Source: Candidatus Altimarinota bacterium (lineage in GTDB: Bacteria; Patescibacteriota; Gracilibacteria; BD1-5; UBA2023). From it: 64,000 bases of DNA. The translations under genes were made by a program, and so were the position numbers. A model generated the notes under the pieces. It worked only from the letters and a program-made list of their open reading frames with translations, was not told the origin of the DNA and made no database searches. The first letter of the stretch is position 1, and the number at the start of each line of letters is the position of its first letter. Positions 32,815-41,857 of the stretch are shown piece by piece. The stretch spans positions 62,001 through 126,000 of the forward strand of contig JALNXF010000002.1 of assembly GCA_023230505.1 (NCBI GenBank). Reading direction: 5' to 3'.

Positions 32815-33549
32815 TTAAGAAAAGTTTTGAAATTTTTTTCACTCAATTTGATTTTTATACCAATTTTCCACGAAATTATATGTTTGGAAAAAACATCTAT
32901 CTTTAATATTTTTAAATGCTGTTTTATTTTTTTCAGTATCAAATTTATTCTTTTTTGTTTCAGGAGCTATAAATAAAAAATCTGTTCTGAAATCTTGAAT
33001 TTCGTTAAATTTAATAAATCAAGCTCTGAAATCTGTAGAATTTTCAACCTCAATTAATTTAGAAGGAAATCATCTTTCATTAAACCATATTACATCTATA
33101 AATCTAATAGAATCATTGATGATTTTATCATATGTAAAATTTGGAATTTTATCTAAAGTAGATATTTTTCAAATTTCTTTATTTTCAAAAATTCAATTTT
33201 TATCCGGAGTATAAGTATCATATCAATTCATATTTCATATTTCAATTAACATTCATTGGATTCTTGAATGCATTCTTTCAATTTTATCTTTTTCTGTTTT
33301 TATTTCTTTTTCTTTTGGTAATTTGCCTAAATATTCGGTCAAGGCATAAATTCATAATCCAATCTTCGTAAATCTTTCATCTCTTTGAACTCTTTCTTGA
33401 ATTGTATAATCTGGGGTTTTTCAAATAATCTTTGATTTATCTTTATATCTCCAAATTTCCTTATAAATTAATTTTAAAGGCGCATAAAATCAGTTATTTA
33501 TCATAACTTTTTCGATTGCTTCAGAATATGTAATATCTTTGGTTTTCAT
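32815..33549 (-). CDS. HARE-HTH restriction endonuclease-like protein
   Basis: 244 residues. The N-terminal ~75 residues match the HARE-HTH (HB1/ASXL/restriction endonuclease helix-turn-helix) domain: YSEAIEKVMINNGFYAPLKL, KTPDYTIQERVQRDERFTKI and LGIYALTE. The C-terminal domain has the alpha/beta core IRFIDVIWFNERGFPSKLIE then VENSTDFRAGFIKF. Asp then Glu-x-Glu resembles a PD-(D/E)xK active site. The paralogous N-terminus of the next gene strongly suggests a shared recognition module. It has its own gap of ~80 bases before the D12 methyltransferase. Function as nuclease is inferred from neighbours and domain. Confidence 0.75.
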
Positions 33550-33583
33550 ATAATAAAATTGTTAATTTAAATTTAAAAATCAG

Positions 33584-34276
33584 TTATCCTTGAAATATAT
33601 TTTTCCTATGATATTCTAAAAATTCTTCTCTACCATTTATTTGTAAATCAGGAAAAATTTGATTATTTTCAATCTTTAATCTTATCATGTTTTCTTTTGA
33701 TAATCTATTTGAAATTAAAATTTTTTTATCCAACGTAAAGGTAATTAAACCTATGCCTCTATCAAATAATTTATCAAATAAAGGAGAAAGTAAAAGTCCA
33801 TTTTTAATATTAATTCTTTCTTTATTATTACTATGAACCCATGGTTTTATATGACTTGCCACCAATAACCTTTTGTCATCTATTTGTGTAATAGGACATT
33901 TTTTCAAATCTTTAATTAAATTATCTCTAAAATAAGCCTGTCATATTCTAATTTTTTGCTCTATTATTTTTTCTGTTTTTTCAATTTCTTTAGTCTGTTT
34001 AAAAATAAGATCTTTTTTATTGTATTCAAAATAACCTAAATCATTTTTTTCTATATTTTCAATAAAATCAGTTAGTGCATAAATTCCTTTCGCAATTCTA
34101 GTAAATCTTGGGTCTCTTTGAACTCTTTCTTGAATTGAATTATCTGGAGTTTTTCAAGTTTTTTCTCTATATTTTCAAAATTCTTTATAAATTAAAGAAA
34201 GAGGTGCAAAATATCAATTATTAAGCATAACTTGTTCAATGGCACATGAAAAAGTTATATCATCTTTATTATTCAT
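33584..34276 (-). CDS. HARE-HTH plus HNH endonuclease
   Basis: 230 residues. The N-terminal HARE-HTH domain (FSCAIEQVMLNNGYFAPLSL, KTPDNSIQERVQRDPRFTRI) is a clear paralogue of that at 32815-33549. The C-terminal HNH domain has CPITQIDDKRLLVASHIKPW (Cys..His), then ERINIKNGLLLSPLFDKLFD (Asn and His-equivalent region). This HNH type is common in Type II restriction enzymes. It overlaps the preceding methyltransferase stop by 8 bases, giving translational coupling, as expected for a restriction-modification pair. Host code. Confidence 0.88.
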
Positions 34277-35042
34277 AAATTAAATTAAATTTATTAAAAA
34301 TATTTAAAGCTCTGTATCTCCAAATTCATCAGGTTCAGGCTTTTCAACGATTTCACTCCATATTTTTTATGATTATCGATTTGAGCTTAAATCAGACCTT
34401 TTGGGCTTCTGCCATACATTGGAATCAGAGCGGAATCCATTCGGAGTTTTGATATTTATCCCCGATGATTATTCACATATATCAGCCTCATTTTAATAAA
34501 TTGAAGCTATTTTGCAATACTTTATTAAACATTTTTAGAAATTCAGTTATATTTGGTGCATTTGAAAGATCTTGTTTTTTGTCACTAAATTTTATTATGT
34601 CAAAATATGGTGGATGTAATAAGACTAAATCGGCTCATTTTCTGTTTTGTAGAGTTAAATAAGTTTTAATTCTATTTTGTGTTAGTTTTGATCCGGAATT
34701 ACCAAGAAGAAATTCTTTTTTGATTTTATCTGATGTAATTAATTCCTTTGCTCTATTTACAAGTTCTTCTTTTATATCAACTCAAATAATATTTCTTTCT
34801 AGCTTTTCACATTCAATTGCTGTAGTTCAGCTTCCAAGAAATAAATCCAGAACATAATCTCATTTTTTTGTATATCTTTTTATTAATTGATTTGGAATTT
34901 GGGGAATAAAATTGCCATGATAAAAATTCGAGTGTTTTCAACTTTTGTCTCTCTCATTAATTACCCAAAGACTATCAGTCAAAATATCTTCATATTTTTT
35001 CCAATTTTCTCAACTTAAATCAAAATCATTAAATTTTGGCAT
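34269..35042 (-). CDS. DNA methyltransferase (amino-methyltransferase type)
   Basis: 257 residues. The SAM-binding motif is VLDLFLGSGTTAIECEKLER. The catalytic loop is DLVLLHPPYFDIIKFSD, a variant of (D/S)PPY. A conserved IIGDKYQNSEWIPLGFQC region follows, and the C-terminus has MEGNRGKAGTGGIWRYRAL. The motifs fit N4-cytosine or N6-adenine methyltransferases; I cannot tell which base. It heads the restriction-modification row, coupled by an 8-base overlap to the HARE-HNH gene. Host code, UGA in GSGTT. Confidence 0.88.
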
Positions 35043-35203
35043 TTTTAAAAAAGAGTTAATTATTTTACATTTACATAATATACATTTTTCAAAAAATAAA
35101 AATTTAATTATAAATAAATCATTCTCCAAAACTTTCTTTTGACAAAAATAATAAAACATTTATATTCACTTAATAAATATTTAATAAATTTTAATTTTAT
35201 CGT

Positions 35204-35470
35204 ATGGCAAAAATGATATGTTTGACAAAAAATAATTATCGAAATGAATTAAAATCAAATGAATTTTTAAGATCTGAAACAATTCAGGTGTTAATTTGAA
35301 TTATTAATTCTAAATTTAATAATCTTATTCCACCTATGGCAGAAAATAATCCAAATAAATTTGAAAATTTTGATTCTGTTACAGAAGAAATTAATACAGT
35401 TAATCTTGATTGAGTAAGTTATAGAGTGTCTAGAGATAGTTATAGATTTAAGCTAGAAGAATCCATTTAA
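35204..35470 (+). CDS. Small hypothetical protein
   Basis: 88 residues with UGA at LIGIINS and LDGVSY, starting MAKMICLTKNNYRNELKS. No membrane helix or known motif. It is upstream of the imported PP2C operon but host-coded, and separated by that operon's promoter. Divergent from the restriction-modification cluster. Function unknown. Confidence 0.6.
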
Positions 35471-35493
35471 AAACCCCTCCCAAAAAAAATCTT

Positions 35494-35539
35494 TTGACAT
35501 TTCTAAAAAAAGAATATAATTAGCGTGTAAATATAACAT
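35494..35539 (+). promoter_or_regulatory. PP2C operon promoter with NrtR-like operator
   Basis: TTGACA at 35494-35499, TATAAT at 35515-35520 (15-bp spacer). GTGTAAATATAACAT at 35525-35539 matches the nadE site at 13 of 15 positions and lies at the same distance after -10. It connects the imported operon to the proposed NAD regulon. Statistical significance was not computed. Confidence 0.55.
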
Positions 35540-35620
35540 CCAATAAATGAAATATTTGCAAATGTTCATTAACATAACCTACGAATATAAAAATAAAAAC
35601 TTAGAGCTAAGGAGAATGTT

Positions 35621-36466
35621 ATGAAAGAATTTGAGTATGCCAAGGGCAGTATTATAGGAAGAGATCATAGGCGGATTAATAAGAATAATCAGGATGCCTA
35701 TGAAGTCATCGAAGATGACAACTACATTATCGCGACTGTATGTGATGGCTGTAGTGACGCTCAAGCAAGCGAAGTTGGAGCCAATATTATATGTAGAATG
35801 CTCGATGCCAAGATGGCAGAAAAAATCGAGAATCTGACGTTTAATCTGGCTTATGCACTCAACTTGGATGAGGTTATTACGGATTTTCTTGAGGAACTCA
35901 GAAAAGAGTGTATCAAGGAGATTGTGAGAATAAGTTCTTCTCTTAACAAAAACTATCTTGTCGGAATTAAAGACTTTTTTTTAGCGACAATTGTGAGTGT
36001 AATTGTTACACGTGAAGTCAGTTTTGTATTCTCTATCGGTGATGGTGTGATTATCATAAATGGTGAACCGTATATTATCGGACCATTTCCTGATAATGAG
36101 CCACCATATATCGCCTATGGAGCAGTTGAACCTGACAAGATAAGAGTCGCGAAAGAGCTTTATCGATTTAAAGTGGTAAAAGTGATGCCAACTGATGAGC
36201 TCAAATGCATACTTATAGGCTCTGACGGTGTTGAGGATATTTGTGATAATGAAAAATCCAATATCCCCGGCAAAGATGAGCTTGTGGGTCCTATCTCCCA
36301 GTTTTGGGAAAATGATAAATTCTTTTCAAATTCTAGTCTGTTGGGTAGAAAACTCAATCTTATGAACACGGATTCTACGAAAATAGACTGGGAAGAAAAA
36401 AGAGTACAAAGGGAGCAGGGACTCCTTCAAGATGATACCACTATGGTGGTTATAAGAAGGAGGTAA
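35621..36466 (+). CDS. PP2C-type serine/threonine phosphatase
   Basis: 281 residues. Metal-binding PP2C motifs are ATVCDGCSDAQASEVGA (~residues 40-55), IGDGVIII, LIGSDGVEDI and the final DDTTMVVI. They indicate a Mn/Mg-dependent phosphatase. No internal TGA; glycines are GGN. TAAGGAG lies 8 bases before the ATG. It is first in a four-gene operon with a kinase-like gene starting 4 bases after its stop. PP2C with kinase and vWA is the composition of the TerY-P triad described near tellurium-resistance-type stress loci. The likely substrate is the kinase and/or the vWA protein. Confidence 0.9.
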   Translation: MKEFEYAKGSIIGRDHRRINKNNQDAYEVIEDDNYIIATVCDGCSDAQASEVGANIICRMLDAKMAEKIENLTFNLAYALNLDEVITDFLEELRKECIKEIVRISSSLNKNYLVGIKDFFLATIVSVIVTREVSFVFSIGDGVIIINGEPYIIGPFPDNEPPYIAYGAVEPDKIRVAKELYRFKVVKVMPTDELKCILIGSDGVEDICDNEKSNIPGKDELVGPISQFWENDKFFSNSSLLGRKLNLMNTDSTKIDWEEKRVQREQGLLQDDTTMVVIRRR

Positions 36467-36470
36467 TACC

Positions 36471-38354
36471 TTGATAAAAAATGTCTTTATAAATGGCAAA
36501 GGGGTTGATTTAAGTAATAAGAAAATCAAAGCACAAGGAGGTGAGGCCTATATTTATGATTTAGGAAATAACATGGTAGCAAAGATTTTTCGTAGGAGAG
36601 ATGATGATTTTTATCTCGGCAATGTCGCAGAACAAAAGGGTGCGGAAGCAAGGCTTGTTGAACATCAAAAAAAGCTTCCTGCCTTTCCTCAAAATCTTCC
36701 CGTTGAAGTAGTGAAGCCTCGAGATCTCGTAACTGATGGGTCAGGTCTTATAGTTGGCTACACTATGCCTTTTGTTTTAGATACCAATCCACTTCTGTCC
36801 TATAGTGACAAGAATTTTGTGAAACAATCCGGCATAGACAATAATATTGTCGTCGGGATTTTCCAAAATCTCTTGAAAATCGTCAGGAAAATACATCGGG
36901 AAAATGTCATTATCGGTGATTTTAATGACTTAAATGTGCTTGTAAATAGTACAAATAAGGTCTTTCTCATCGATGCCGACAGTTTTCAGTTTGGAGGGTT
37001 TTATTCCTCTGTCTTTACTGACCGGTTTGTAGATCCTCTATTGTGTGCCAATGTAGACAATCGGATGATTCTCTCTAAGCCACACAATAAAGAGTCTGAT
37101 TGGTATGCTTTTTGTGTAATGCTTTTTCAGAGCTTTCTTTATATAAATCCATTTGGCGGTGTCTACAAACCAAAAGACAAAACAAGGAGAATGTGCCACG
37201 AACTAAGACCACTTCATAATATTACTGTCTTTAATCCCGAGGTTATCTATCCAAAATTCGCCACTCACTACAAGGTTCTGCCCGATGAAATTCTTGCATT
37301 TTATGATAATTTGTTTCACAAAAATAAGCGCTTAGAACTCCCGGAAAATTTCTTAGAAAATATCCGGTGGACGAAGTGTAGTGTATGTGGAGCAGAGCAT
37401 GCAAGAGGGGTTTGTCCGGAATGTTTCCAAGCAAATCCCAATATCATCAAGCAGAAAGTAGTCGTGAGAGGAAATGTAGTCGCAACCAGATTTTTCACTA
37501 CCAAGGGAGTAATCCTTTTTGCGAAATCTGAGTGCGGAACGCTTAAGTGGCTTTATTTTGAAAATGGGCAATTTAAGCGAGAAAACGGAGTTATAGTCAC
37601 CGAGGGAAAACTCGAGAGTGGATTTAGATTTAGAATCAAGAATAAAGAAACTTTTTTTGCAAAAAATGACAAAGTTGTCACTTTTGATGAAAAAGGACAA
37701 ATCAAGGAGGTAGTGGATGTAGATACCTGTAGCAATCTGCCTATTTTCGATGCAAATGAGCACTCGAAATATTGGGTGGACACCTCTGGAAATCTCAAAA
37801 AGGACGACACATTTGGTCCCGAGATTATCGGAAATGTGCTTGAAGGCGAGACATTTTTTTGGGTCGGATCTGATTTTGGATTCGGTTTTTATAGAGCTGG
37901 AAATATTTCCACTGGATTTATTTTCGATGCTCACAAAAAAGGTCTTCTTGATAGTATTAACCTGCCAATCAAAGGGCAAATTGTTGATGTCTGGACTTAT
38001 TTTGGTCACAACTGTTGCTGGTTTTTTATTACTTTATCGGTGGGTGGTAAGCTTGTTAATAAGTGCCATCTTATCGCGAAAAGTGGTAAAATACTGTCTA
38101 GCGAAGAGTGTAATAAAAACACTGTAAGTTGGCTTGCTGGAAGTATTAGAGGCAAGGCAGCCGTCGGTAATTTTCTTTTCGCTCCAACAGATGACGGGAT
38201 TATCCGGCTTGAACTTAGCAATACTAAAATTACCATTACCAAGGAATTTCCAGATACAGCGCCATTTGTGAACTCTGAAAGTGCTCTTCATATCGGCAAA
38301 AATGAGATCTATGTAGTCAAGAGAAATGAAATCCTGAGCCTCAAACTCAACTAA
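36471..38354 (+). CDS. Protein kinase-like protein with zinc ribbon and beta-rich C-terminus
   Basis: 627 residues. The start is TTG, set by a perfect AAGGAGGTAA eight bases upstream. The kinase N-lobe has AQGGEAYIYDLGNNMVAKIF (Gly loop and Lys). The catalytic loop is VIIGDFNDLNVLV and the metal loop VFLIDADSFQFGGF, an atypical HRD/DFG pair that occurs in this bacterial kinase family. A zinc ribbon (CSVCGAEHARGVCPECF) lies near residue 305. The last ~300 residues look like a beta-propeller with repeated hydrophobic strands. It couples to the PP2C gene. No internal TGA. It is probably the kinase of a phosphorylation switch. Confidence 0.85.
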   Translation: MIKNVFINGKGVDLSNKKIKAQGGEAYIYDLGNNMVAKIFRRRDDDFYLGNVAEQKGAEARLVEHQKKLPAFPQNLPVEVVKPRDLVTDGSGLIVGYTMPFVLDTNPLLSYSDKNFVKQSGIDNNIVVGIFQNLLKIVRKIHRENVIIGDFNDLNVLVNSTNKVFLIDADSFQFGGFYSSVFTDRFVDPLLCANVDNRMILSKPHNKESDWYAFCVMLFQSFLYINPFGGVYKPKDKTRRMCHELRPLHNITVFNPEVIYPKFATHYKVLPDEILAFYDNLFHKNKRLELPENFLENIRWTKCSVCGAEHARGVCPECFQANPNIIKQKVVVRGNVVATRFFTTKGVILFAKSECGTLKWLYFENGQFKRENGVIVTEGKLESGFRFRIKNKETFFAKNDKVVTFDEKGQIKEVVDVDTCSNLPIFDANEHSKYWVDTSGNLKKDDTFGPEIIGNVLEGETFFWVGSDFGFGFYRAGNISTGFIFDAHKKGLLDSINLPIKGQIVDVWTYFGHNCCWFFITLSVGGKLVNKCHLIAKSGKILSSEECNKNTVSWLAGSIRGKAAVGNFLFAPTDDGIIRLELSNTKITITKEFPDTAPFVNSESALHIGKNEIYVVKRNEILSLKLN

Positions 38355-38388
38355 ATCCTGAGGCTCTACAACCAAAAAGGAGTATGCC

Positions 38389-39429
38389 ATGAAAAAAATC
38401 CAACTGCCCCCTAACTACAATGATGCCAATGCCTACAATTCCGGCTTTGCTGTAAAAAACATTTCCGAGCTCCAGAAAACTGCCGAGCAGTGGAAAAAAA
38501 CCTATTCTCTCAAACCGGTCGGTGGTGATCGCAACAAAATCCATCTGCTCATCATCGATGACCAGTTTGATTTCAGCTTTCCTGACGGCTCGCTGTATGT
38601 CGGTGGTAGGAGTGGAATGGGCGCTCAAGATGATCAAAAAAGGCTTGCCGAATTCATCTATGCGAATCTGGGAGTTATCTCTCAAGTAACGCCTACGATG
38701 GATTCTCACTTGCCTTTCCAGATTTTCTTTCCTGTCGCTCATATGCTCGAAGACGGGTCTCACCCTGAACCCAATACGATGATTTTCGCGGATGAATACA
38801 AACAAGGCAAATACCGTGCCAATCCCGCGATGGCTCGTCAAATCGGTGTAGATCCGGTCTGGCTCACCAAACAATTCACCTACTACTGTGAGCAGCTCGA
38901 AGCCAAGGGTAAATACAATCTCTACCTCTGGCCGTACCACTGTATGCTCGGATCCAATGGACACAAGCTTGCCGGAGTAATTGAAGAAGCTCGTCTTTTT
39001 CATAGTTTCGCTCGCGGTGCCGCCAACATTCCCGAGATCAAAGGTGGTAACCCGCTTACCGAGCATTACTCTATTTTCAAGCCTGAGGTCACGAACTGTT
39101 GGGATGGCCAAGCTATCCCCGGCGCGCAGAAAAATACTGCCCTTATCCAGAAGCTTGTTAAGTCTGACTATGTCATTATGGCTGGTCAGGCTGCTAGCCA
39201 CTGCGTTAAGGAAAGTATCGAGGACTTCCTCGCTGAAATTCTCGCTATTGACCCCGCGCTTGCCAAGAAGGTGTATATCCTTGATGATTGTACTTCTTCT
39301 GTTGTAATTCCTGGTCTCGTCGATTTTACTGATGAGGCCGAGAAGGCAATGCAGAAATTCCAAGACGCCGGAATGAATCTCGTGAAGAGTACGACTCCCA
39401 TCGAGGATTGGCCCGGAATGGATATTTAA
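38389..39429 (+). CDS. Isochorismatase-superfamily cysteine hydrolase, nicotinamidase-like
   Basis: 346 residues, long for the family because of inserts. HLLIIDDQFDFSFPDGSLYV gives the catalytic Asp; the cis-peptide/nucleophile loop is GQAASHCVKESIEDF near residue 275; a Lys between is present in DEYKQGKYRA. The MDSHLPFQIFFP segment resembles SRDWHPxxHxSF of nicotinamidases, though the metal His set is altered. GC-rich codons, glycine GGN only, AAAGGAG before ATG. Placement between kinase and vWA is unusual. If it deamidates nicotinamide it would duplicate pncA at 41241; the substrate could differ. Confidence 0.8.
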   Translation: MKKIQLPPNYNDANAYNSGFAVKNISELQKTAEQWKKTYSLKPVGGDRNKIHLLIIDDQFDFSFPDGSLYVGGRSGMGAQDDQKRLAEFIYANLGVISQVTPTMDSHLPFQIFFPVAHMLEDGSHPEPNTMIFADEYKQGKYRANPAMARQIGVDPVWLTKQFTYYCEQLEAKGKYNLYLWPYHCMLGSNGHKLAGVIEEARLFHSFARGAANIPEIKGGNPLTEHYSIFKPEVTNCWDGQAIPGAQKNTALIQKLVKSDYVIMAGQAASHCVKESIEDFLAEILAIDPALAKKVYILDDCTSSVVIPGLVDFTDEAEKAMQKFQDAGMNLVKSTTPIEDWPGMDI

Positions 39430-39455
39430 AAAAACTCTATTATAAGGAGAAAGTC

Positions 39456-40268
39456 ATGTCTCAAACCGCAAATCTTAACAAACTTTTTCAGGGTGCGGCA
39501 GAGGAAGGTATGATCTCCCAAGGTACGGCAAATATGCTGTCTTTGGTGGATGTCGGTACCCAGATTCAAGCCGGTCTCGGCACAAATATCGATGATGTCG
39601 ATGCCTCTGAAGTCACCCTCGTTGCTATGCTTATCGATGATTCTGGTTCTATTCGGTTTGCCAACAATGCCCAGTCCGTCCGCGATGGTCACAATCTTGT
39701 GATTGATTCTATCGCCGGCGCCAGACAAAGCGGTAAAACTCTAGTTCATACCAGATATATGAACGGTCATGTACTGTATCCGTTCATCACTGTCGATCAG
39801 GCAGTGAAGATGGATAACCACAACTACAACCCAATGGGTGGAACTCCTCTTTATGACCAGACTGTAATCATCCTCGGAACCCTGATGGCTGAGATGCTCC
39901 GTTACATGGATAACGGTGTTCCCTGCCGGGCAATTCTGGGTGTTATTACGGATGGTAATGATGAGGGTTCCGAGAAATTTCGGGACCCCGCCAAGGTCAA
40001 GAAGGTCATCGATGATGTCCTTATGTCGGAGCTGAGTTGTATTATCTCTGCCATGGGTATTGATGATGGTGGTCGAACCGACTTTACCAAGGTATTCCAA
40101 GAAATGGGTGTTCGGGACGAATGGATTCACGACCCCAAAAAATTCAACACCAAGGAGAAAAATGAATCTGCCATTCGCAAAATGTTCCAGATGTTCTCCC
40201 GTAGTGCAGTGAGAGCCAGCCAATCTGCCGGCAACTTCGCTTCTATGGGCGGCTTCGCTACCATTTAA
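39456..40268 (+). CDS. von Willebrand factor A domain protein (TerY-like)
   Basis: 270 residues. The MIDAS motif is MLIDDSGSIRFA (DxSxS), with the Thr in NPMGGTPLYDQ and the Asp in GVITDGNDEGSE. About 55 helical residues precede the domain. The C-terminus is Ser/Gly/Ala-rich with FARSAVRASQ-like composition. ATAAGGAGA directly before the ATG at 39456 fixes the start; the in-frame ATG at 39408 would overlap the upstream gene. It closes the PP2C-kinase-hydrolase-vWA operon. In TerY-P triads the vWA is thought to be the phosphorylation-controlled adaptor. No internal TGA. Confidence 0.88.
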   Translation: MSQTANLNKLFQGAAEEGMISQGTANMLSLVDVGTQIQAGLGTNIDDVDASEVTLVAMLIDDSGSIRFANNAQSVRDGHNLVIDSIAGARQSGKTLVHTRYMNGHVLYPFITVDQAVKMDNHNYNPMGGTPLYDQTVIILGTLMAEMLRYMDNGVPCRAILGVITDGNDEGSEKFRDPAKVKKVIDDVLMSELSCIISAMGIDDGGRTDFTKVFQEMGVRDEWIHDPKKFNTKEKNESAIRKMFQMFSRSAVRASQSAGNFASMGGFATI

Positions 40269-40354
40269 CAATTTTACAAAAAGGAGAAATATAAAAACAA
40301 GGGTCTATAAATATAAACAAAAACAGATAAACTTTTTCTAAAAAGGAGGAAAAG
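40269..40354 (+). other. Gene-less leader fragments with two orphan Shine-Dalgarno sequences
   Basis: Two strong ribosome-binding sites, AAAAAGGAGAAATA (from ~40277) and AAAAAGGAGGAAAAG (from ~40340), stand between the vWA stop and the terminator with no plausible ORF after either. They look like remnants of one or two deleted small genes. Confidence 0.5.
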
Positions 40355-40388
40355 AAAACCCCCACTTGAGCAATCAAGTGGGGGTTTT
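40355..40388 (+). terminator. Terminator of the PP2C operon
   Basis: AAAACCCCCACTTGA pairs with TCAAGTGGGGGTTTT across GCAA. Strong, and also suited to ending the convergent minus-strand gene at 40392. Confidence 0.9.
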
Positions 40389-40391
40389 AAA

Positions 40392-40991
40392 TTATTTAAC
40401 TAGAGATTTTTTTACTTTCTCAAATATTTTCTCATGTCAGACTGAATTGGGATGAATTCAATCAGGAAGTTCATCTATTTTTATTAGATTCTTTAAATCA
40501 ATGTAGCCTAAATTATTTTCACTACAAAATTTTTCTATAATTTCATCATATTCTCTAATAAATTTATTTTTATATGATTTTCAAGTGGAACTCTCTGGGT
40601 ATGGATTTACAAGTGTTTCATTTACTTGAGTTAATCATACAAATATTAATTTTTGTAATCTTAATTTGAGAGAAATCTCATAGATTTTAGATAGATTTTT
40701 TGCAAATTCTTCCCTTGAAACTAAATTAATATCATAGCCCTGAATAAAACAAGAATCATTTATTCAAATAGCCACAATTACAATCTCTCAATCTCTAAAA
40801 ATAGTCTCAGATTCAAATCTTTTTACCAAATTACTAGAAATATCACCCGGAATTCATAGATTATAAACCAAATTCCATTCATTATCTATATTTTTCATAA
40901 AATCCACCTTCAGCCTATCTACCCAACCTCACTTTTCATCATCAAAAGCTCACCATGTGATACTATCTCAAAATAATAATATATTAGCCAT
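40392..40991 (-). CDS. SGNH/GDSL-type hydrolase
   Basis: 199 residues. Block I is ILLFGDSITWGAFDDEKGGW (catalytic Ser in GDS). Block II-III show NLGIPGDISSNLVKRF and VAIGINDSC (Gly-x-Asn). Block V is LPDGIHPNSVGHEKIF (DxxHP, catalytic Asp-His). It would be a cytosolic esterase or acetylhydrolase; no signal peptide is seen. Nearly all motif glycines are UGA, so it is a host gene. It converges with the imported operon and shares its terminator. Confidence 0.9.
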
Positions 40992-41112
40992 AAGTTGTTT
41001 TTGTTAAAATATTTTTTTGTTTATTTTAATTATATTTTATATTTATTCAAATATTTTTTTCGCAAATTTAAGGGAAATATAGAATAATTACAAACTTTTC
41101 TCAAAAATAAAT

Positions 41113-41216
41113 TTGACTTATTAGAAATATTTATATAATTGAGTGTAATATTAACACTTGTAATATTTCCTAGAGAAATATTTTTAATACATATAAGTAG
41201 AGTGTTAATATTACAC
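41113..41216 (+). promoter_or_regulatory. pncA promoter with two candidate NrtR operators
   Basis: TTGACT at 41113-41118 and TATAAT at 41134-41139. Site 1 GTGTAATATTAACAC at 41143-41157 follows the -10 directly. Site 2 GTGTTAATATTACAC lies at 41202-41216, 59 bases downstream. Both share GTGT(A/T)A-N3-T(T/A)ACAC with the nadE site. Two spaced sites suggest cooperative repression. Confidence 0.65.
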
Positions 41217-41240
41217 ATTTATTTTTTAATTTATATTATT

Positions 41241-41834
41241 ATGCGCAGTAAAACAAGTGCCCTTGAGGCGAAAAAAGAAGCTCTACTACTCGTAGATTGC
41301 CAGAAAGATTTCTGAGCAAAAGAATGAAGTTTATATGTAAAAAAAGCGGAAGCTATAGTCCCTGTAATAAATAAACTTATTGCGGAAACTAAAGCAAATG
41401 CAGGTATTGTAATTGCCAGTCGTGATTGGCATCCAGAAAATCATACATCTTTTTCTAATTGGCCAAATCACTGTGTAATAAATACACCTTGAGTGGAATA
41501 TATGGATTGATTGAATGTTGAAGAAATTGAAGTGGAAGTAAAGAAATGATTTAGAGTAGATGCCGATTCTTATTCTGCATTCTGAGGACAAGAGTTTAAA
41601 AATGATATTCCAAGAAAAAACTTACTAGAAATATTAACAAATTATAAGGTAGAAGTTCTAAAAATCGTATGACTAGCAACTGACTACTGCGTAAAAGCAA
41701 CTGTAATTGATGCCGCGAAACTTAATTTTGAAGTGCTAGTTGTAAGAGATTGAATTAAAGCAGTAAATATTAATCCAGAAGATGAACAAAATGCAATAGA
41801 TGAAATGATGAAAAATTGAGCAAAATTTATTTAA
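41241..41834 (+). CDS. pncA: Nicotinamidase
   Basis: 197 residues. The catalytic Asp is in LLLVDCQKDFGAKEG. The metal-binding region is SRDWHPENHTSFSNWPNHC. The nucleophile is in GLATDYCVKATVIDA. The enzyme hydrolyses nicotinamide to nicotinate, the first step of PncA-PncB salvage feeding NadD and NadE. The first 12 codons (MRSKTSALEAKK) are nearly identical in DNA to those of nadK, although the enzymes are unrelated. It is 23 bases upstream of pncB. Confidence 0.95.
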
Positions 41835-41857
41835 AATATTATTAACCATAAAATACT

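Noticed and set aside
38347..39363. Long minus-strand open frame antisense to the cysteine hydrolase
   Set aside because: It is a mirror of the GC-rich coding sequence; no ribosome-binding site or recognisable protein, whereas the plus-strand gene has motifs and a Shine-Dalgarno.
39408..39455. Upstream ATG for the vWA gene
   Set aside because: It overlaps the hydrolase gene end; ATG 39456 has TAAGGAGA at good spacing.
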